This document shows, piece after piece, positions 37,362-46,522 of a stretch of DNA of 64,000 bases. A program made the translations under genes and the position numbers. Position 1 is the first letter of the stretch. Every line of letters starts with the position of its first letter. The notes beneath the pieces were generated by a model. The model searched no databases. It was not told the origin of the DNA and saw nothing but the letters and a program-made list of their open reading frames with translations. The stretch comes from Puniceicoccaceae bacterium (GTDB lineage Bacteria; Verrucomicrobiota; Verrucomicrobiia; Opitutales; Coraliomargaritaceae), in contig CACKVQ010000002.1 in assembly GCA_902603705.1 (NCBI GenBank), positions 23,677 through 87,676 on the forward strand, in the 5' to 3' direction.

Positions 37362-37601
37362 TGGTGAGACTTTTACTAGAGCTATGAGTGTATACAATTA
37401 TGAAATTTGGAAATTTAAATTGTCTTTTAGTAATAATAGCGCAACCCAATTTTTATTAAAATATTCACAGTAAAAAGTAATGGTAGTGAAATTTTATGCA
37501 CGTGATTTATACCTGTTTACTGCAATTATAAAGAGATAAATTTATTTTAGTGTAATTTAAATATTTATTAACGGTCTTTTTCGTACGCAGTTAGCTTGTT
37601 C

Positions 37602-37634
37602 CCAAAAATATAATACAATGTGTTTTATTTTTGG
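37602..37634. promoter_or_regulatory. Inverted repeat over a TATAAT box upstream of the NUDIX gene
   Basis: Arms CCAAAAATA (37602-37610) and TATTTTTGG (37626-37634) match perfectly with a 15-nt spacer, and the left arm overlaps a TATAAT hexamer at 37609-37614. It may be an operator. The arms are A+T-rich, so chance is a real alternative. Confidence 0.3.
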
Positions 37635-37693
37635 TAAAAATATGCATTAGTATTTACTGCTTTTATGGCAGCCCAAAATAAAGGACTTTATTA

Positions 37694-38215
37694 ATGCGCA
37701 TGCTAAATGCTATGAGCACTCCACTACCTTATAAAATTAGCGCTCTTGTTTTCGTTCGTAATGAAGAAGGAAAGCATTTACTAATACAGCGTAACAATGC
37801 GCCCAACCAAGGTTGTTGGAGCCCTATTGGAGGTAAGTTAAATAAATCAATAGGTGAGTCTCCCTACGAGTGCGCGCGCAGAGAAACAGAGGAGGAGGTT
37901 CAGCTTCAAGTTAGTGATTCTGATTTAAAGTGCTTTGGTTATATTTCTGAGAAAAGCTATGAAGGTACTGGGCATTGGCTCATGTTTTTGTTCGATTGCA
38001 AAAAAGTAATATCCGAACTTCCCAAAACCATCGACGAAGGTCATTTTAGGTTTTTTGAGCGGTCAGCTGTAGATACGCTCTACATACCCGAAACTGACCG
38101 CAGATTGCTCTGGCCATATTACGATCGTTACAGAGAAGGCTTTATAGGTCTACGCGCAGATTGCGATCCTAGTGGCGAACTTCACATCATAGAAGAATTA
38201 CAAATATTGCCTTAG
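37694..38215 (+). CDS. NUDIX hydrolase
   Basis: A 173-residue NUDIX protein. The box reads GGKLNKSIGESPYECARRE followed by TEEEV; the catalytic REx2EE core is intact. The loop ahead of it is two residues longer than the canonical Gx5Ex7REUXEEXGU spacing, as in some MutT relatives. It would hydrolyse a nucleoside diphosphate linked to another moiety; the substrate cannot be read from sequence. Three in-frame ATGs (37694, 37700, 37712) are possible starts, and the last fits the domain edge well. It stands alone between divergent and convergent neighbours. Confidence 0.85.
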   Translation: MRMLNAMSTPLPYKISALVFVRNEEGKHLLIQRNNAPNQGCWSPIGGKLNKSIGESPYECARRETEEEVQLQVSDSDLKCFGYISEKSYEGTGHWLMFLFDCKKVISELPKTIDEGHFRFFERSAVDTLYIPETDRRLLWPYYDRYREGFIGLRADCDPSGELHIIEELQILP

Positions 38216-38275
38216 CTTATTTATTTGTTAACACTCCAAAATCCAATGAAGCGCTAGAATGCTAAGCATGTAATT

Positions 38276-39346
38276 CTAAGGGCTAAGAACATGCCCGTCT
38301 TTGACATTATGTATGGCCCATTTTTTAGGCTCTACTGGAAGTTCTGTACCAGTCGCTATAATCTGCATTTCCTTTGGGCAAGCCTGCCAAAATCCCTCGC
38401 GGCGAATAGGGTCGAGCTCTCCCAAAACGTCATCCGCAAGCAGAACAGGCACCCGATTAAGCAGCTCCTTGTACAGGCTCGCCTGAGCAACGCGTAACGC
38501 TAGACAGAGTCCGCGCTGTTGCCCATCCGAAGCATACTCGCGAGCACCACCAACATGAAGTGAAAGATTAAAATCATCACGATGAGGGCCTCGCTGAGTC
38601 GCGCCAATTAATTGGTCACGCGCTCGATTCTCCCTAAGTAGGCGGCAGTAAGCCTCTGCATCTGCGCAGTCAATGTTTGGACGGAAACTCAATTCTGGCC
38701 CTTCATCAGCCTCAGCAATGCCTTCATAGACACTGCGCAGTACATCCCCTAGCTTTAAGATACCTTCCTTTCGGAAACCATTAATAGCACAGGCATGCGT
38801 CGCGACCTCTGTCTCGAATGCCGACAACTGGGCAGCACTTCCTTTATTTTTTAAAAGCCGATTCCTATCAGATATCCCACGATTAAAGTCACGTAAGGAA
38901 TTATAATAAAGCCGGTTAACTACGGAGAGGGTCAGATCCATGAAACGCCGTCGCTCACTTGGACTACCCCGCAAAAGCATGAAATCTGAGGAACACAAAG
39001 TGACCGTCGGGAAACGGCCAATAAAATCAATCAAGCGGGTCACTTTTTCCCCGTCAATACGGACTGTTCGTCCCGCTGGACCAGAATGTATTTCTAAGCT
39101 AGTGTGCCCCTCCGAGTCATGCTCTAGTTGATACGCAAGTGTGTACGCATTCACCCCCTTGCGGGCAAGCGTGGTCATTGTTTGCGTCCGAAAAGAGCGT
39201 ATTGCTGTGACCAAACCAAGAGCTTCGAGTAAATTAGATTTACCTTGCCCATTCGCGCCAAGCAGGAAAATTCGATCCCCATCAAGGAGTAGTTCCGCAA
39301 ACTCCATATTTCGGAAATCATGAAGGCGTAGGTTAAGAAAGCGCAT
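38276..39346 (-). CDS. recF: DNA replication and repair protein RecF
   Basis: A 356-residue SMC-like ATPase. Walker A is GANGQGKSN (residues 30-38), the ABC-type signature is in YASDGQQRGLCLALRVAQ, and Walker B is PVLLADDVLGELD near residue 315. RecF loads RecA at gapped DNA with RecO and RecR. It is not beside dnaA/dnaN here but 18 bp downstream of a cysteine desulfurase gene on the same strand. Length matches the family. Confidence 0.93.
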   Translation of the reverse strand: MRFLNLRLHDFRNMEFAELLLDGDRIFLLGANGQGKSNLLEALGLVTAIRSFRTQTMTTLARKGVNAYTLAYQLEHDSEGHTSLEIHSGPAGRTVRIDGEKVTRLIDFIGRFPTVTLCSSDFMLLRGSPSERRRFMDLTLSVVNRLYYNSLRDFNRGISDRNRLLKNKGSAAQLSAFETEVATHACAINGFRKEGILKLGDVLRSVYEGIAEADEGPELSFRPNIDCADAEAYCRLLRENRARDQLIGATQRGPHRDDFNLSLHVGGAREYASDGQQRGLCLALRVAQASLYKELLNRVPVLLADDVLGELDPIRREGFWQACPKEMQIIATGTELPVEPKKWAIHNVKDGHVLSP

Positions 39347-39364
39347 ACACTAGTATTACCCAAA

Positions 39365-40513
39365 TCAGTCTAAGGAAATTACAGAGCTTTTCTCAGCAGA
39401 AGCCTCTGAATCTAGTAAGGAATTAGCTACTACCATCGCTCTTAGGAGCGCTTGCCAATCCTCTGCTTTGGTATTAACCCCAGAACTGATTCGAAGAGCA
39501 CGGCCTGCGGCTACAGGATCAATTCCCATTGCAAGAAGAGTTGCAGACACAGATGCCTTGCCCGTCGAACAAGCAGACCCAACTGAAATCAAGAATCCTA
39601 ATTTTTCCAATGCACGTATCCAGCGCATACTCCTATGTCTGGGCAGGATCAATGAAACTGTATTCCACAGGCGGGGCGCTTCGTGCCCCACTATAATTGA
39701 ACCTGGGATTTCCACTACAATACGCTTTATAAAGTCATCCCGAGCACTAGACTCCTGCGTTTTAGACAGTTCGAGCGCAGCAAGCATTGCGAGCACTCCA
39801 GCCACATCTTCGGTTCCAGCTCGATGGCTCTGCTCTTGAGTACCCCCTAATAAAATACTGAAGTCTCCTGCCTCATTCGGTAGGATTATAAAACCGACCC
39901 CTTTAGGACCACCAAATTTGTGCGCGCAAGCTGTCACGTAGCTACATTGCGATAGCCCGTTTAGTGGCATTTTACCTACCCACTGAGATGCATCACAATG
40001 ATAGGGTATGTTAGCTTCGGCGCAGATATCAGCAATTTCCTGCCAAGGTTGGAGCACTCCAGTCTCGTTGTTAGCTGCCATGACGGACACGGCCGCCATT
40101 TGCCCGGACCTGACACGCTCACCTAACAACTCGACATCTACTCGGCCATCATTTTTAATCTTCAACCACTCTACGCGCCTGCCTAGAAAAACTTCAGCTG
40201 CTTCAATCACACTCGGGTGCTCCGTTGGATTGACCCCTACCAAGGTATTAGCTGATAGCTGCCTAGCCCAATTGCGGAACACGTCGTTATTTGCTTCAGT
40301 TGCACCAGAAGTAAATACTAGACGCCCGGGAGCGATCTCAAGTTGCGCAGCTAGTGATTCACGGGCTGCCTCATAACGCACTCGTACTGCCGCAGCATTT
40401 CTATAGGGGCTCGATGGATTAAGCCATGACTGTTCGGTAGCCTCCAACCAAGCAACACTCGCCTCACTAGTGAGCGGCGTAGTAGCATTGTGGTCAAAAT
40501 AACATAAATTCAT
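39365..40513 (-). CDS. Cysteine desulfurase (NifS/IscS-like)
   Basis: A 382-residue fold-type I PLP enzyme that removes sulfur from cysteine for Fe-S clusters or tRNA thiolation. It starts YFDHNATTPL. The PLP lysine is Lys199 in TACAHKFGGPKGVGF and the persulfide cysteine is Cys315 in SVGSACSTGKA, the long-loop pattern of NifS/IscS rather than SufS. No iscU or iscA is adjacent; recF follows 18 bp downstream. Which pathway it feeds is unclear. Confidence 0.9.
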   Translation of the reverse strand: MNLCYFDHNATTPLTSEASVAWLEATEQSWLNPSSPYRNAAAVRVRYEAARESLAAQLEIAPGRLVFTSGATEANNDVFRNWARQLSANTLVGVNPTEHPSVIEAAEVFLGRRVEWLKIKNDGRVDVELLGERVRSGQMAAVSVMAANNETGVLQPWQEIADICAEANIPYHCDASQWVGKMPLNGLSQCSYVTACAHKFGGPKGVGFIILPNEAGDFSILLGGTQEQSHRAGTEDVAGVLAMLAALELSKTQESSARDDFIKRIVVEIPGSIIVGHEAPRLWNTVSLILPRHRSMRWIRALEKLGFLISVGSACSTGKASVSATLLAMGIDPVAAGRALRISSGVNTKAEDWQALLRAMVVANSLLDSEASAEKSSVISLD

Positions 40514-40590
40514 GTGCGTAGCTTAAAGGATTGTTCTGATAGGTCAAATCCAGTTCAAGTGGAGCAAAACAAAAGATAACAGTTACAAAG

Positions 40591-40612
40591 GAGGCCTCGA
40601 ATGGCCTTTTTA
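40591..40612 (+). terminator. Hairpin followed by T-run between divergent genes
   Basis: AGGCC (40592-40596), a TCGAAT loop, GGCCT (40603-40607), then further T residues and TAATT. It has the form of a small plus-strand intrinsic terminator, but lies 40 bp ahead of the ychF start. It may be an attenuator or may stop antisense transcription coming through the cysteine desulfurase gene. The stem is only 5 bp. Confidence 0.35.
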
Positions 40613-40650
40613 ATTGCACTGACTGGAGCACGGTACAATCCTAGTAAGCT

Positions 40651-41754
40651 ATGCTTAAAGTTGGTATTGTAGGTCTCCCCAATGTGGGCAAAAGTACGCT
40701 CTTTAACGCCCTTACGCGCACCCGTAAGGCTGAATCGGCAAACTATCCGTTCTGCACGATCGACCCGAATGTGGGGGTGGTTCAAGTGCCTGACTGCCGA
40801 TTAGAGCCACTACGCGAAATAGCAAAAACTAATAAAGTGATCCCCGCAGCGGTCGAGTTTGTTGACATAGCTGGTCTGGTAGAAGGTGCCAGCAAGGGCG
40901 AAGGACTAGGTAACAAGTTTTTAGCGAACATACGTGAGGTCGATGCGATCGTACATGTAGTGCGATGCTTTATCGACGACAATATCATTCATAACATGGG
41001 CTCGATCGATTCGATCCGAGACATTGAGGTAATAAATACTGAACTCATTCTTTCAGATATTAGCTCGCTTGAAAGCCAAAGTGAGAAGCTAGCGAAGAAA
41101 GCACGAAGTGGCGACAAGGAAGCAGCCGAAAACCTGGCCCTTATTGAGCGACTGCAACCGCACCTGAATGCGAATAAGCCAGCTATTACCCTCGATATGA
41201 ACGACGATGAATTAATCGTACTTGGACGATTATGCTTACTCTCTGCTAAGCGCGTTCTATACGCATGTAACGTTGCCGAGAGCGACTTAGCAGACACTAC
41301 TGGCAATAAGTTTGTTGCCCAGGTAGAGCAATATGCCGCCGAGCACCATGGCGCAGGCACCTGCATTATTTCTGCTGCGGTCGAAGCAGAACTTATCGAT
41401 TTCGACGCCTCCGAGGCTTCAGAATACCTAGAATCGCTTGGCATTAGCGACTCGGGCGTTTCCCTTCTTATACGTGCCAGTTATGATTTACTCGGGCTGG
41501 CCTCTTACTTCACCGCTGGCGAGCAGGAAGTGCGCGCTTGGACATTCAAGAAAGGCATGAAAGCTCCAGAATGCGCGGGCGTGATTCATACCGATTTCGA
41601 GCATGGATTCATAAAAGCCGAAGTCGTCTCTTATGAAGACCTGATTAATGCTAAGAGCGTGGCAAGGGCTCGCGAAGCTGGGAAATACCGCCTCGAGGGC
41701 AAGGACTATGAATTTGTTGACGGCGACATCGCCCTCTTTCGCTTTAACAACTAA
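40651..41754 (+). CDS. ychF: Redox-regulated ATPase YchF (Obg-like GTPase family)
   Basis: A 367-residue OBG-family P-loop protein. G1 is GLPNVGKST (residues 8-16), switch region [13 protein letters not shown]3 [18 protein letters not shown]; the C-terminal TGS-like domain includes [20 protein letters not shown]. YchF prefers ATP, binds ribosomes and affects oxidative stress responses. Length and motifs are canonical. It is monocistronic by appearance, divergent from the cysteine desulfurase. A TACAAT at 40634-40639 might serve as -10 and would give a very short leader. Confidence 0.95.
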   Translation: MLKVGIVGLPNVGKSTLFNALTRTRKAESANYPFCTIDPNVGVVQVPDCRLEPLREIAKTNKVIPAAVEFVDIAGLVEGASKGEGLGNKFLANIREVDAIVHVVRCFIDDNIIHNMGSIDSIRDIEVINTELILSDISSLESQSEKLAKKARSGDKEAAENLALIERLQPHLNANKPAITLDMNDDELIVLGRLCLLSAKRVLYACNVAESDLADTTGNKFVAQVEQYAAEHHGAGTCIISAAVEAELIDFDASEASEYLESLGISDSGVSLLIRASYDLLGLASYFTAGEQEVRAWTFKKGMKAPECAGVIHTDFEHGFIKAEVVSYEDLINAKSVARAREAGKYRLEGKDYEFVDGDIALFRFNN

Positions 41755-41774
41755 TTCGCTTCATCAGGCAGGGG

Positions 41775-41780
41775 TATAAT
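41775..41780 (+). promoter_or_regulatory. Candidate -10 box for the lipoprotein-resB-ccsA operon
   Basis: A perfect TATAAT lies 55 bp ahead of the lipoprotein start codon, in the 80-bp gap after ychF. The -35 region is weak. It is called only because of the hexamer and its position. Confidence 0.3.
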
Positions 41781-41834
41781 CTATCCCATCAAGTTGACCT
41801 ACCGCTTAAATAAGGACTTGTTAAATTTACACAT

Positions 41835-42503
41835 ATGCCAAAAAAATATCATTCTTTTTGTCAGTTATTTGTTCTACGTCTAGCTATCCAAGTAGGCTTA
41901 GCTACTTGCATGCTTTCTCTTCTATCTTGCGATAAGGCGCAGCCAACTAGCTACCTAATACCAAAGGAAATTCGTAGTGTAGATCTGGCGAATGATACGA
42001 GCCCAGTCCAGTCAGCACCTGTAGCTGATTCTACAAGCAGACCTATGCAGGTTCTACCTGATATGGCAAAAGCAGCAAAGGAAGCAGGTGTTATTAACTA
42101 CAAGGTACCAGATGGCTGGGAAGAGCTGCCCCCAAGTGGTATTCGTAAAGTAAATTTAATGGTCGAAGACGAAAATGGGAGAGCCGAATTAACAGTACTC
42201 GCTTTCCCTGGTGATGTAGGAGGCCAGCTTGCAAATATTAATCGCTGGCGCGGGCAAATTGGTCTTGAGACAGTTGATGCGGAAATGCTTTCCGCCTTCA
42301 CCAATCCTTACTCGATTTCTGGACACGGGGGCTTATACGTGCGCCTCGAAGGAAACCCTAAGAGTATTCTCGGCGGTCTACTTCCCTTTCATGGTTATAC
42401 TTGGTTTTTTAAATTTTTAGGAGACAGTGGTACTGTTTTAGCCAACGAGGCGGCGATGAAGGGCTTCATTGATTCTGTCCGTTTAGAAGATACAAATCAT
42501 TGA
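41835..42503 (+). CDS. Lipoprotein of unknown function upstream of cytochrome c biogenesis genes
   Basis: A 222-residue protein with a lipoprotein signal: hydrophobic ATCMLSLLSC with the lipobox cysteine near residue 35. The mature part has a conserved-looking segment (YKVPDGWEELPPSGIRKVNL, ~residues 85-104), then AELTVLAFPGDVGGQLANIN and a C-terminal WFFKFLGDSG. No enzyme motif is seen. It lies directly upstream of resB (start within 4 bp of its stop), so a link to cytochrome c maturation or respiration is likely by context only. Confidence 0.65.
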   Translation: MPKKYHSFCQLFVLRLAIQVGLATCMLSLLSCDKAQPTSYLIPKEIRSVDLANDTSPVQSAPVADSTSRPMQVLPDMAKAAKEAGVINYKVPDGWEELPPSGIRKVNLMVEDENGRAELTVLAFPGDVGGQLANINRWRGQIGLETVDAEMLSAFTNPYSISGHGGLYVRLEGNPKSILGGLLPFHGYTWFFKFLGDSGTVLANEAAMKGFIDSVRLEDTNH

Positions 42504-42506
42504 TTG

Positions 42507-43679
42507 ATGAAAGTGCTTCTGCAGTTTTTTAGTTCTCTCAAACTGACTGTCGTTTTGCTCGGCTTGTCAATGGTGCTAATTTTTTTTGGCACACTCGATC
42601 AAGTGCATTACGGCATTTGGTACACGCAGAAACTCTACTTTGAAAGTCTCTTTGTTATGTGGGACTACCCAGATCAAGCGCCGATGCATGATTTACTATT
42701 TTGGCTTTATATTCCCATGCCAGGGGGATATTTATTGGGCGGCTTACTCTTAATTAATCTCTTAGCTGCCCATAGCACGCGTTTTAAACTCAACTGGAAG
42801 AAGGGCGGCATTTTTCTTGTTCACTTCGGCCTTATTTTACTTCTTGTTAGCGAATTTCTTACCGATTTCCTCTCGGTCGAGAGCCAGATGGCCGTCGACG
42901 AGGGAGGTAAAAGTAATTACTCGCAGGCATTCCGAAGCAATGAGCTCGTTTTTATCGACCGCAGTCACGCTGAACACGACAGTGTTCATGCAGTTCCATC
43001 CTCTTGGCTGAAAGCAGGCAAAGAGGTAAATGTTCCAAACACGCCACTACGCATCAGGACATTAGCCTACTACCCAAATGCGGAGGTCGGTCGAGCCACC
43101 GGTGATACGCCAATACAAACTATGGCAACCCGCGGCGCCGCAGTGCGCTTGGGTATCGTTGCCACACCTCGAGCTGAAACTTACGCGGAAGGTGATATTA
43201 ATACTGCGACCTCTTTCGTAGAAGTATATGGACCAAAAGGCTCGCTTGGCATATGGCTGGTCTCTAATGTAATCGACGAGCGCTTCCCTCCTCAAATTAT
43301 TGAATTAGGTGATCAAGCATGGGAAATTGCCCTTCGCTTCACTCGTCACTACTATCCATTCGAATTAGAGCTCATCGATTTTACACACGATAAATATCCT
43401 GGCACAGAAATCCCTTTTAATTTCTCTAGTGAAGTAATGGTCCACCATCAAGATAGGACTAAGAATCAGAAGGCGCTCATTTACATGAACCACCCTCTTC
43501 GTTACGAGGGGCTGACTTTTTTTCAAGCTTCATTTGCTAACCAAGATCGCACATCTATATTCCAAGTTGTTAGAAACCCTGGCTGGCTCTTGCCCTATAT
43601 CAGCGTTCTACTAATGGGTGTTGGCATGTGCCTACAATTCGGCTTGCACTTTATCAAATTCCTAAGCAAGCGCAGTTAA
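42507..43679 (+). CDS. Cytochrome c biogenesis protein ResB-like
   Basis: A ~390-residue membrane protein of the ResB/Ccs1 family. N-terminal helices (LTVVLLGLSMVLIFFGTLDQV; GGIFLVHFGLILLLVSEFLTDF) flank a loop, then a large periplasmic domain precedes the C-terminal motif PLRYEGLTFFQASFANQD and a final helix. ResB works with CcsA to hold and attach haem to apocytochrome c (system II). A TTG codon directly after the previous stop is an alternative start 3 bp upstream. Confidence 0.83.
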   Translation: MKVLLQFFSSLKLTVVLLGLSMVLIFFGTLDQVHYGIWYTQKLYFESLFVMWDYPDQAPMHDLLFWLYIPMPGGYLLGGLLLINLLAAHSTRFKLNWKKGGIFLVHFGLILLLVSEFLTDFLSVESQMAVDEGGKSNYSQAFRSNELVFIDRSHAEHDSVHAVPSSWLKAGKEVNVPNTPLRIRTLAYYPNAEVGRATGDTPIQTMATRGAAVRLGIVATPRAETYAEGDINTATSFVEVYGPKGSLGIWLVSNVIDERFPPQIIELGDQAWEIALRFTRHYYPFELELIDFTHDKYPGTEIPFNFSSEVMVHHQDRTKNQKALIYMNHPLRYEGLTFFQASFANQDRTSIFQVVRNPGWLLPYISVLLMGVGMCLQFGLHFIKFLSKRS

Positions 43680-43697
43680 ATAGTAGTATACTAATTC

Positions 43698-45554
43698 GTG
43701 AAAAAACTTATTTACAGTAGCATCATCATTTTTGTAGCCGTCATTTTTTGGGATGCACTGCGCTCGTCCAGGACAAACTCTGTTTTCGACCTAGACTCTT
43801 TTTCCGAACTACCTGTACAAGTAGGAGGGCGAATAAAGCCGCTCGACTCAGTGGCACGAAATACCCTGTTAATTCTCTCCGATAGGCAAAAAGTGGTTAC
43901 CCGAGATGGAGTAACTCTAAGCCCTATAGAGTGGTTTTTGGATCTGACTATGCGACCCGAAGTAGCAGACGCATACCCAGTATTTAAGATAGAATTTCCA
44001 GACGACCTCGGCCTGTCCGGCTTAGCCCAAAGAGGACAACGGTATTATTCCTATAACGATCTGCTACCTTATTCAAAAGAACTACACCGCTTAAACTCCG
44101 AGATTAATACTGATCCACAGAAGCGCAGCCCCTACGAGAGACAAATAGCGGAAATAAACAAAGGTCTAATGCGCTACCACCGGACCATGCATTCGCTCCA
44201 TCCTGGCGGTGGGCCCGACCGCCTTAATCGCCTTGCGGACGAATATCAGAGTTACCTAGCTACGGTTCAGTCAGGCATGGCTGAGCTACGCAAGCAACAG
44301 TCTGGGCAGGACTACGACAAAGCCCTACTGAAGCGCTTTATTTCCTTTGCAGACGATTATCTAAAACTCTCTCAAAGTGCGCTCTTGCGCGTAGTCCCCC
44401 CGTCTGCACCGATCGATCCGATGGAGAATTGGAAAAATATTGGTCTTGAGCTGCTCGATGTCATGAAAGGCGACCCCTTGAGCCCCTACGTGACGAGCTA
44501 CGCATCGCTGACTATGGCTTATCGCTCCAAAGATGCCGATAGCTTCAATCTGACTATTAAAGAATTACACCAACGCTTCGTTGCCGATTTCCCAAGTGAT
44601 ATCCGCCGCGTGCATTACGAGCGAGACTTCAACGCTCTTCAGCCTTTCTACGTTTCGATGCAGCTTTATGTACTTACATTTCTTATAGTCTGTATATCTT
44701 GGCTGCGCTGGCCAAAAGAACTCGGTCACGCGGCATTTTGGGTCCTTCTTTTGGCATTTGCTATACATACCTGGGGGCTACTCTCGAGAATGTATATACA
44801 AGGCCGCCCACCCGTCACCAATCTCTACTCATCAGCTGTCTTCGTCGGATGGGGTGCTGTCTTACTTGGCGCATTTATAGAGAAATTCTTTAAAAATGGC
44901 ATAGGTGCAGCAATGGCTTCGATAGTTGGCTTTTGCAGTCTTATTGTAGCCCATCACTTAGCGATGAGTGGCGATACGCTCGAAATGATGCGTGCTGTAC
45001 TAGATTCCAATTTTTGGTTAGCTACGCACGTGATCATCATCACGTTTGGTTACTCAGCTATGTTCCTCGCAGGAGCGCTTGCTATTTTCTTTGTCGTGGT
45101 CGGCGTTTTTGGTCGCCGCTTCAATAAGAAAATTGCCCGATCCCTCAGTGCAATGGTCTATGGAATTACCGCCTTCGGCGTGTTATTTAGTCTAGTCGGC
45201 ACTATTCTTGGGGGAATATGGGCCGACCAGAGCTGGGGTCGCTTTTGGGGCTGGGATCCGAAGGAAAATGGTGCACTCATGATCGTAGTGATGGGGGCAA
45301 TTTACTTGCACGCCCGCTGGGGAGGGCTCTGCAAAGAGCGCGGACTCATGTCACTGGCCATCTGCGGTAATATTATCACCGCATGGTCATGGTTTGGAAC
45401 AAACCTACTTAGTGTGGGACTCCACTCCTATGGATTTACGGACAGTGGTTTTCTTTGGCTTATGGCCTTCTGTTTGAGCCAGCTTATTTTCATAGGTATA
45501 GCTTTACTAGACTGGCGATTTTGGCGCAGTGAGTTCGGAAAATCAAACGCATAG
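43698..45554 (+). CDS. ccsA: Cytochrome c biogenesis protein CcsA/ResC
   Basis: A 618-residue haem-handling membrane protein starting at GTG. The N-terminal ~310 residues have one helix and a large extracytoplasmic region (LPVQVGGRIKPLDSVARNTL). The C-terminal ~300 residues are the CcsA core of several helices with the tryptophan-rich haem-binding WWD-type motif (WGRFWGWDPKENGAL, WGWD at 517-520) and histidines that could ligate haem (AHHLAMSG; LHARWGG; LLSVGLHSYG). Together with ResB, 18 bp upstream, it forms the system II synthetase. Confidence 0.88.
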   Translation: MKKLIYSSIIIFVAVIFWDALRSSRTNSVFDLDSFSELPVQVGGRIKPLDSVARNTLLILSDRQKVVTRDGVTLSPIEWFLDLTMRPEVADAYPVFKIEFPDDLGLSGLAQRGQRYYSYNDLLPYSKELHRLNSEINTDPQKRSPYERQIAEINKGLMRYHRTMHSLHPGGGPDRLNRLADEYQSYLATVQSGMAELRKQQSGQDYDKALLKRFISFADDYLKLSQSALLRVVPPSAPIDPMENWKNIGLELLDVMKGDPLSPYVTSYASLTMAYRSKDADSFNLTIKELHQRFVADFPSDIRRVHYERDFNALQPFYVSMQLYVLTFLIVCISWLRWPKELGHAAFWVLLLAFAIHTWGLLSRMYIQGRPPVTNLYSSAVFVGWGAVLLGAFIEKFFKNGIGAAMASIVGFCSLIVAHHLAMSGDTLEMMRAVLDSNFWLATHVIIITFGYSAMFLAGALAIFFVVVGVFGRRFNKKIARSLSAMVYGITAFGVLFSLVGTILGGIWADQSWGRFWGWDPKENGALMIVVMGAIYLHARWGGLCKERGLMSLAICGNIITAWSWFGTNLLSVGLHSYGFTDSGFLWLMAFCLSQLIFIGIALLDWRFWRSEFGKSNA

Positions 45555-45602
45555 CAATTACTGATGTTGGCGCTGCTGAGCGGACAAAGAGCAAGATAGT
45601 GA

Positions 45603-46514
45603 CTACGCGCGAGGATGCGCTTGTCTGTGAGCTTCCTTCAACCTAGTGACGGAAACATGTGTGTAGATCTGTGTCGTCGAGAGATTAGTGTGACCGAGTA
45701 ACTCCTGAACAGCCCGTAGATCAGCGCCCTCGTCGAGCATATGGGTAGCAAAAGAGTGGCGTAATTTATGCGGGGTCATATCGAGAGGGAGCCCCGCAGC
45801 GTAAAGGTGTTTCTTGAGTAATTTCTGAATTGCCCGAGGATTCATACGGCGACCACGGCAGTCGCAAATAACTGGAGCTTCATGTCCCGACTCTAGATCA
45901 AAACGTTCAACGAAAGTTCTCAAGCATTGCATTGCGACTGGGCCAAGGGGGCAAAGCCGCTCTTTTCGACCTTTGCCTAAGACACGAGCAACACCCTCAA
46001 CTAGATCAATGTGTTCATGCTTTAGAGCGCAAAGCTCACTCACTCGGAGGCCACCCCCGTAAAGTAGCTCTAAAATAAGGCTATCCCGGAATGCCTTAAA
46101 CTCTCCTAGCTTCCCGTCCTTCCATAGTAGAATCGGGGCGTTGAGCAGAAAGTGCATTTGTGATTTGGTTAGAAATTTAGGCAGCGAGCGGTCTAACTTA
46201 GGCAGGCTAAGCCCTACAAAAGGGTTAGATGAAGTATGGCCTTGCTTGCATAAGTAAAGGAAGAACGATCGTAATCCAGAAACCTGATTGTGCACTGTGC
46301 GCCGCGCTTTATTTCGCCCCTGCTCAATTACGAAAGTGCGCACCTCAATGGTACCAACAGAAGCAAAATCGCCCCTCCACTCACCCGCCTCTATTAGGTG
46401 TCGCACGAAAGACTTCACTGCTGATTGGTAGTTCCGAACCGTATACTCAGAAACTCTGCGTTCGTGCACGAGGTGATTACAAAATACCTCAAGGTGCGGA
46501 ATGGGCTCGGACAT
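45603..46514 (-). CDS. Tyrosine recombinase XerC/XerD-like
   Basis: A 303-residue site-specific recombinase. The N-terminal SAM-like DNA-binding domain is followed by a complete catalytic set: Arg157 (GGGLRVSEL), Lys181, His249 and Arg252 (HKLRHSFATHM), His275 (LLGHTN) and the nucleophile Tyr284 (YTHVS). Length fits XerC/XerD, which resolve chromosome dimers at dif. It is 8 bp downstream of a parA gene, so it is likely cotranscribed with a segregation protein. Phage integrase origin is unlikely: no phage genes are nearby. Confidence 0.88.
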   Translation of the reverse strand: MSEPIPHLEVFCNHLVHERRVSEYTVRNYQSAVKSFVRHLIEAGEWRGDFASVGTIEVRTFVIEQGRNKARRTVHNQVSGLRSFFLYLCKQGHTSSNPFVGLSLPKLDRSLPKFLTKSQMHFLLNAPILLWKDGKLGEFKAFRDSLILELLYGGGLRVSELCALKHEHIDLVEGVARVLGKGRKERLCPLGPVAMQCLRTFVERFDLESGHEAPVICDCRGRRMNPRAIQKLLKKHLYAAGLPLDMTPHKLRHSFATHMLDEGADLRAVQELLGHTNLSTTQIYTHVSVTRLKEAHRQAHPRA

Positions 46515-46522
46515 GGCTGGCG

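Larger units (their letters stand above)
37278..37693. other. 416-bp A+T-rich divergent intergenic region
   Basis: No open reading frame is credible here. It separates the divergent pilus-like operon (minus) and the NUDIX gene (plus), so it should contain both promoters. It holds an imperfect 16-bp-arm inverted repeat at 37291-37361 and a 9-bp-arm dyad at 37602-37634. A perfect TATAAT hexamer lies at 37609-37614 on the plus strand, about 80 bp ahead of the NUDIX gene, without a convincing -35. Confidence 0.6.
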
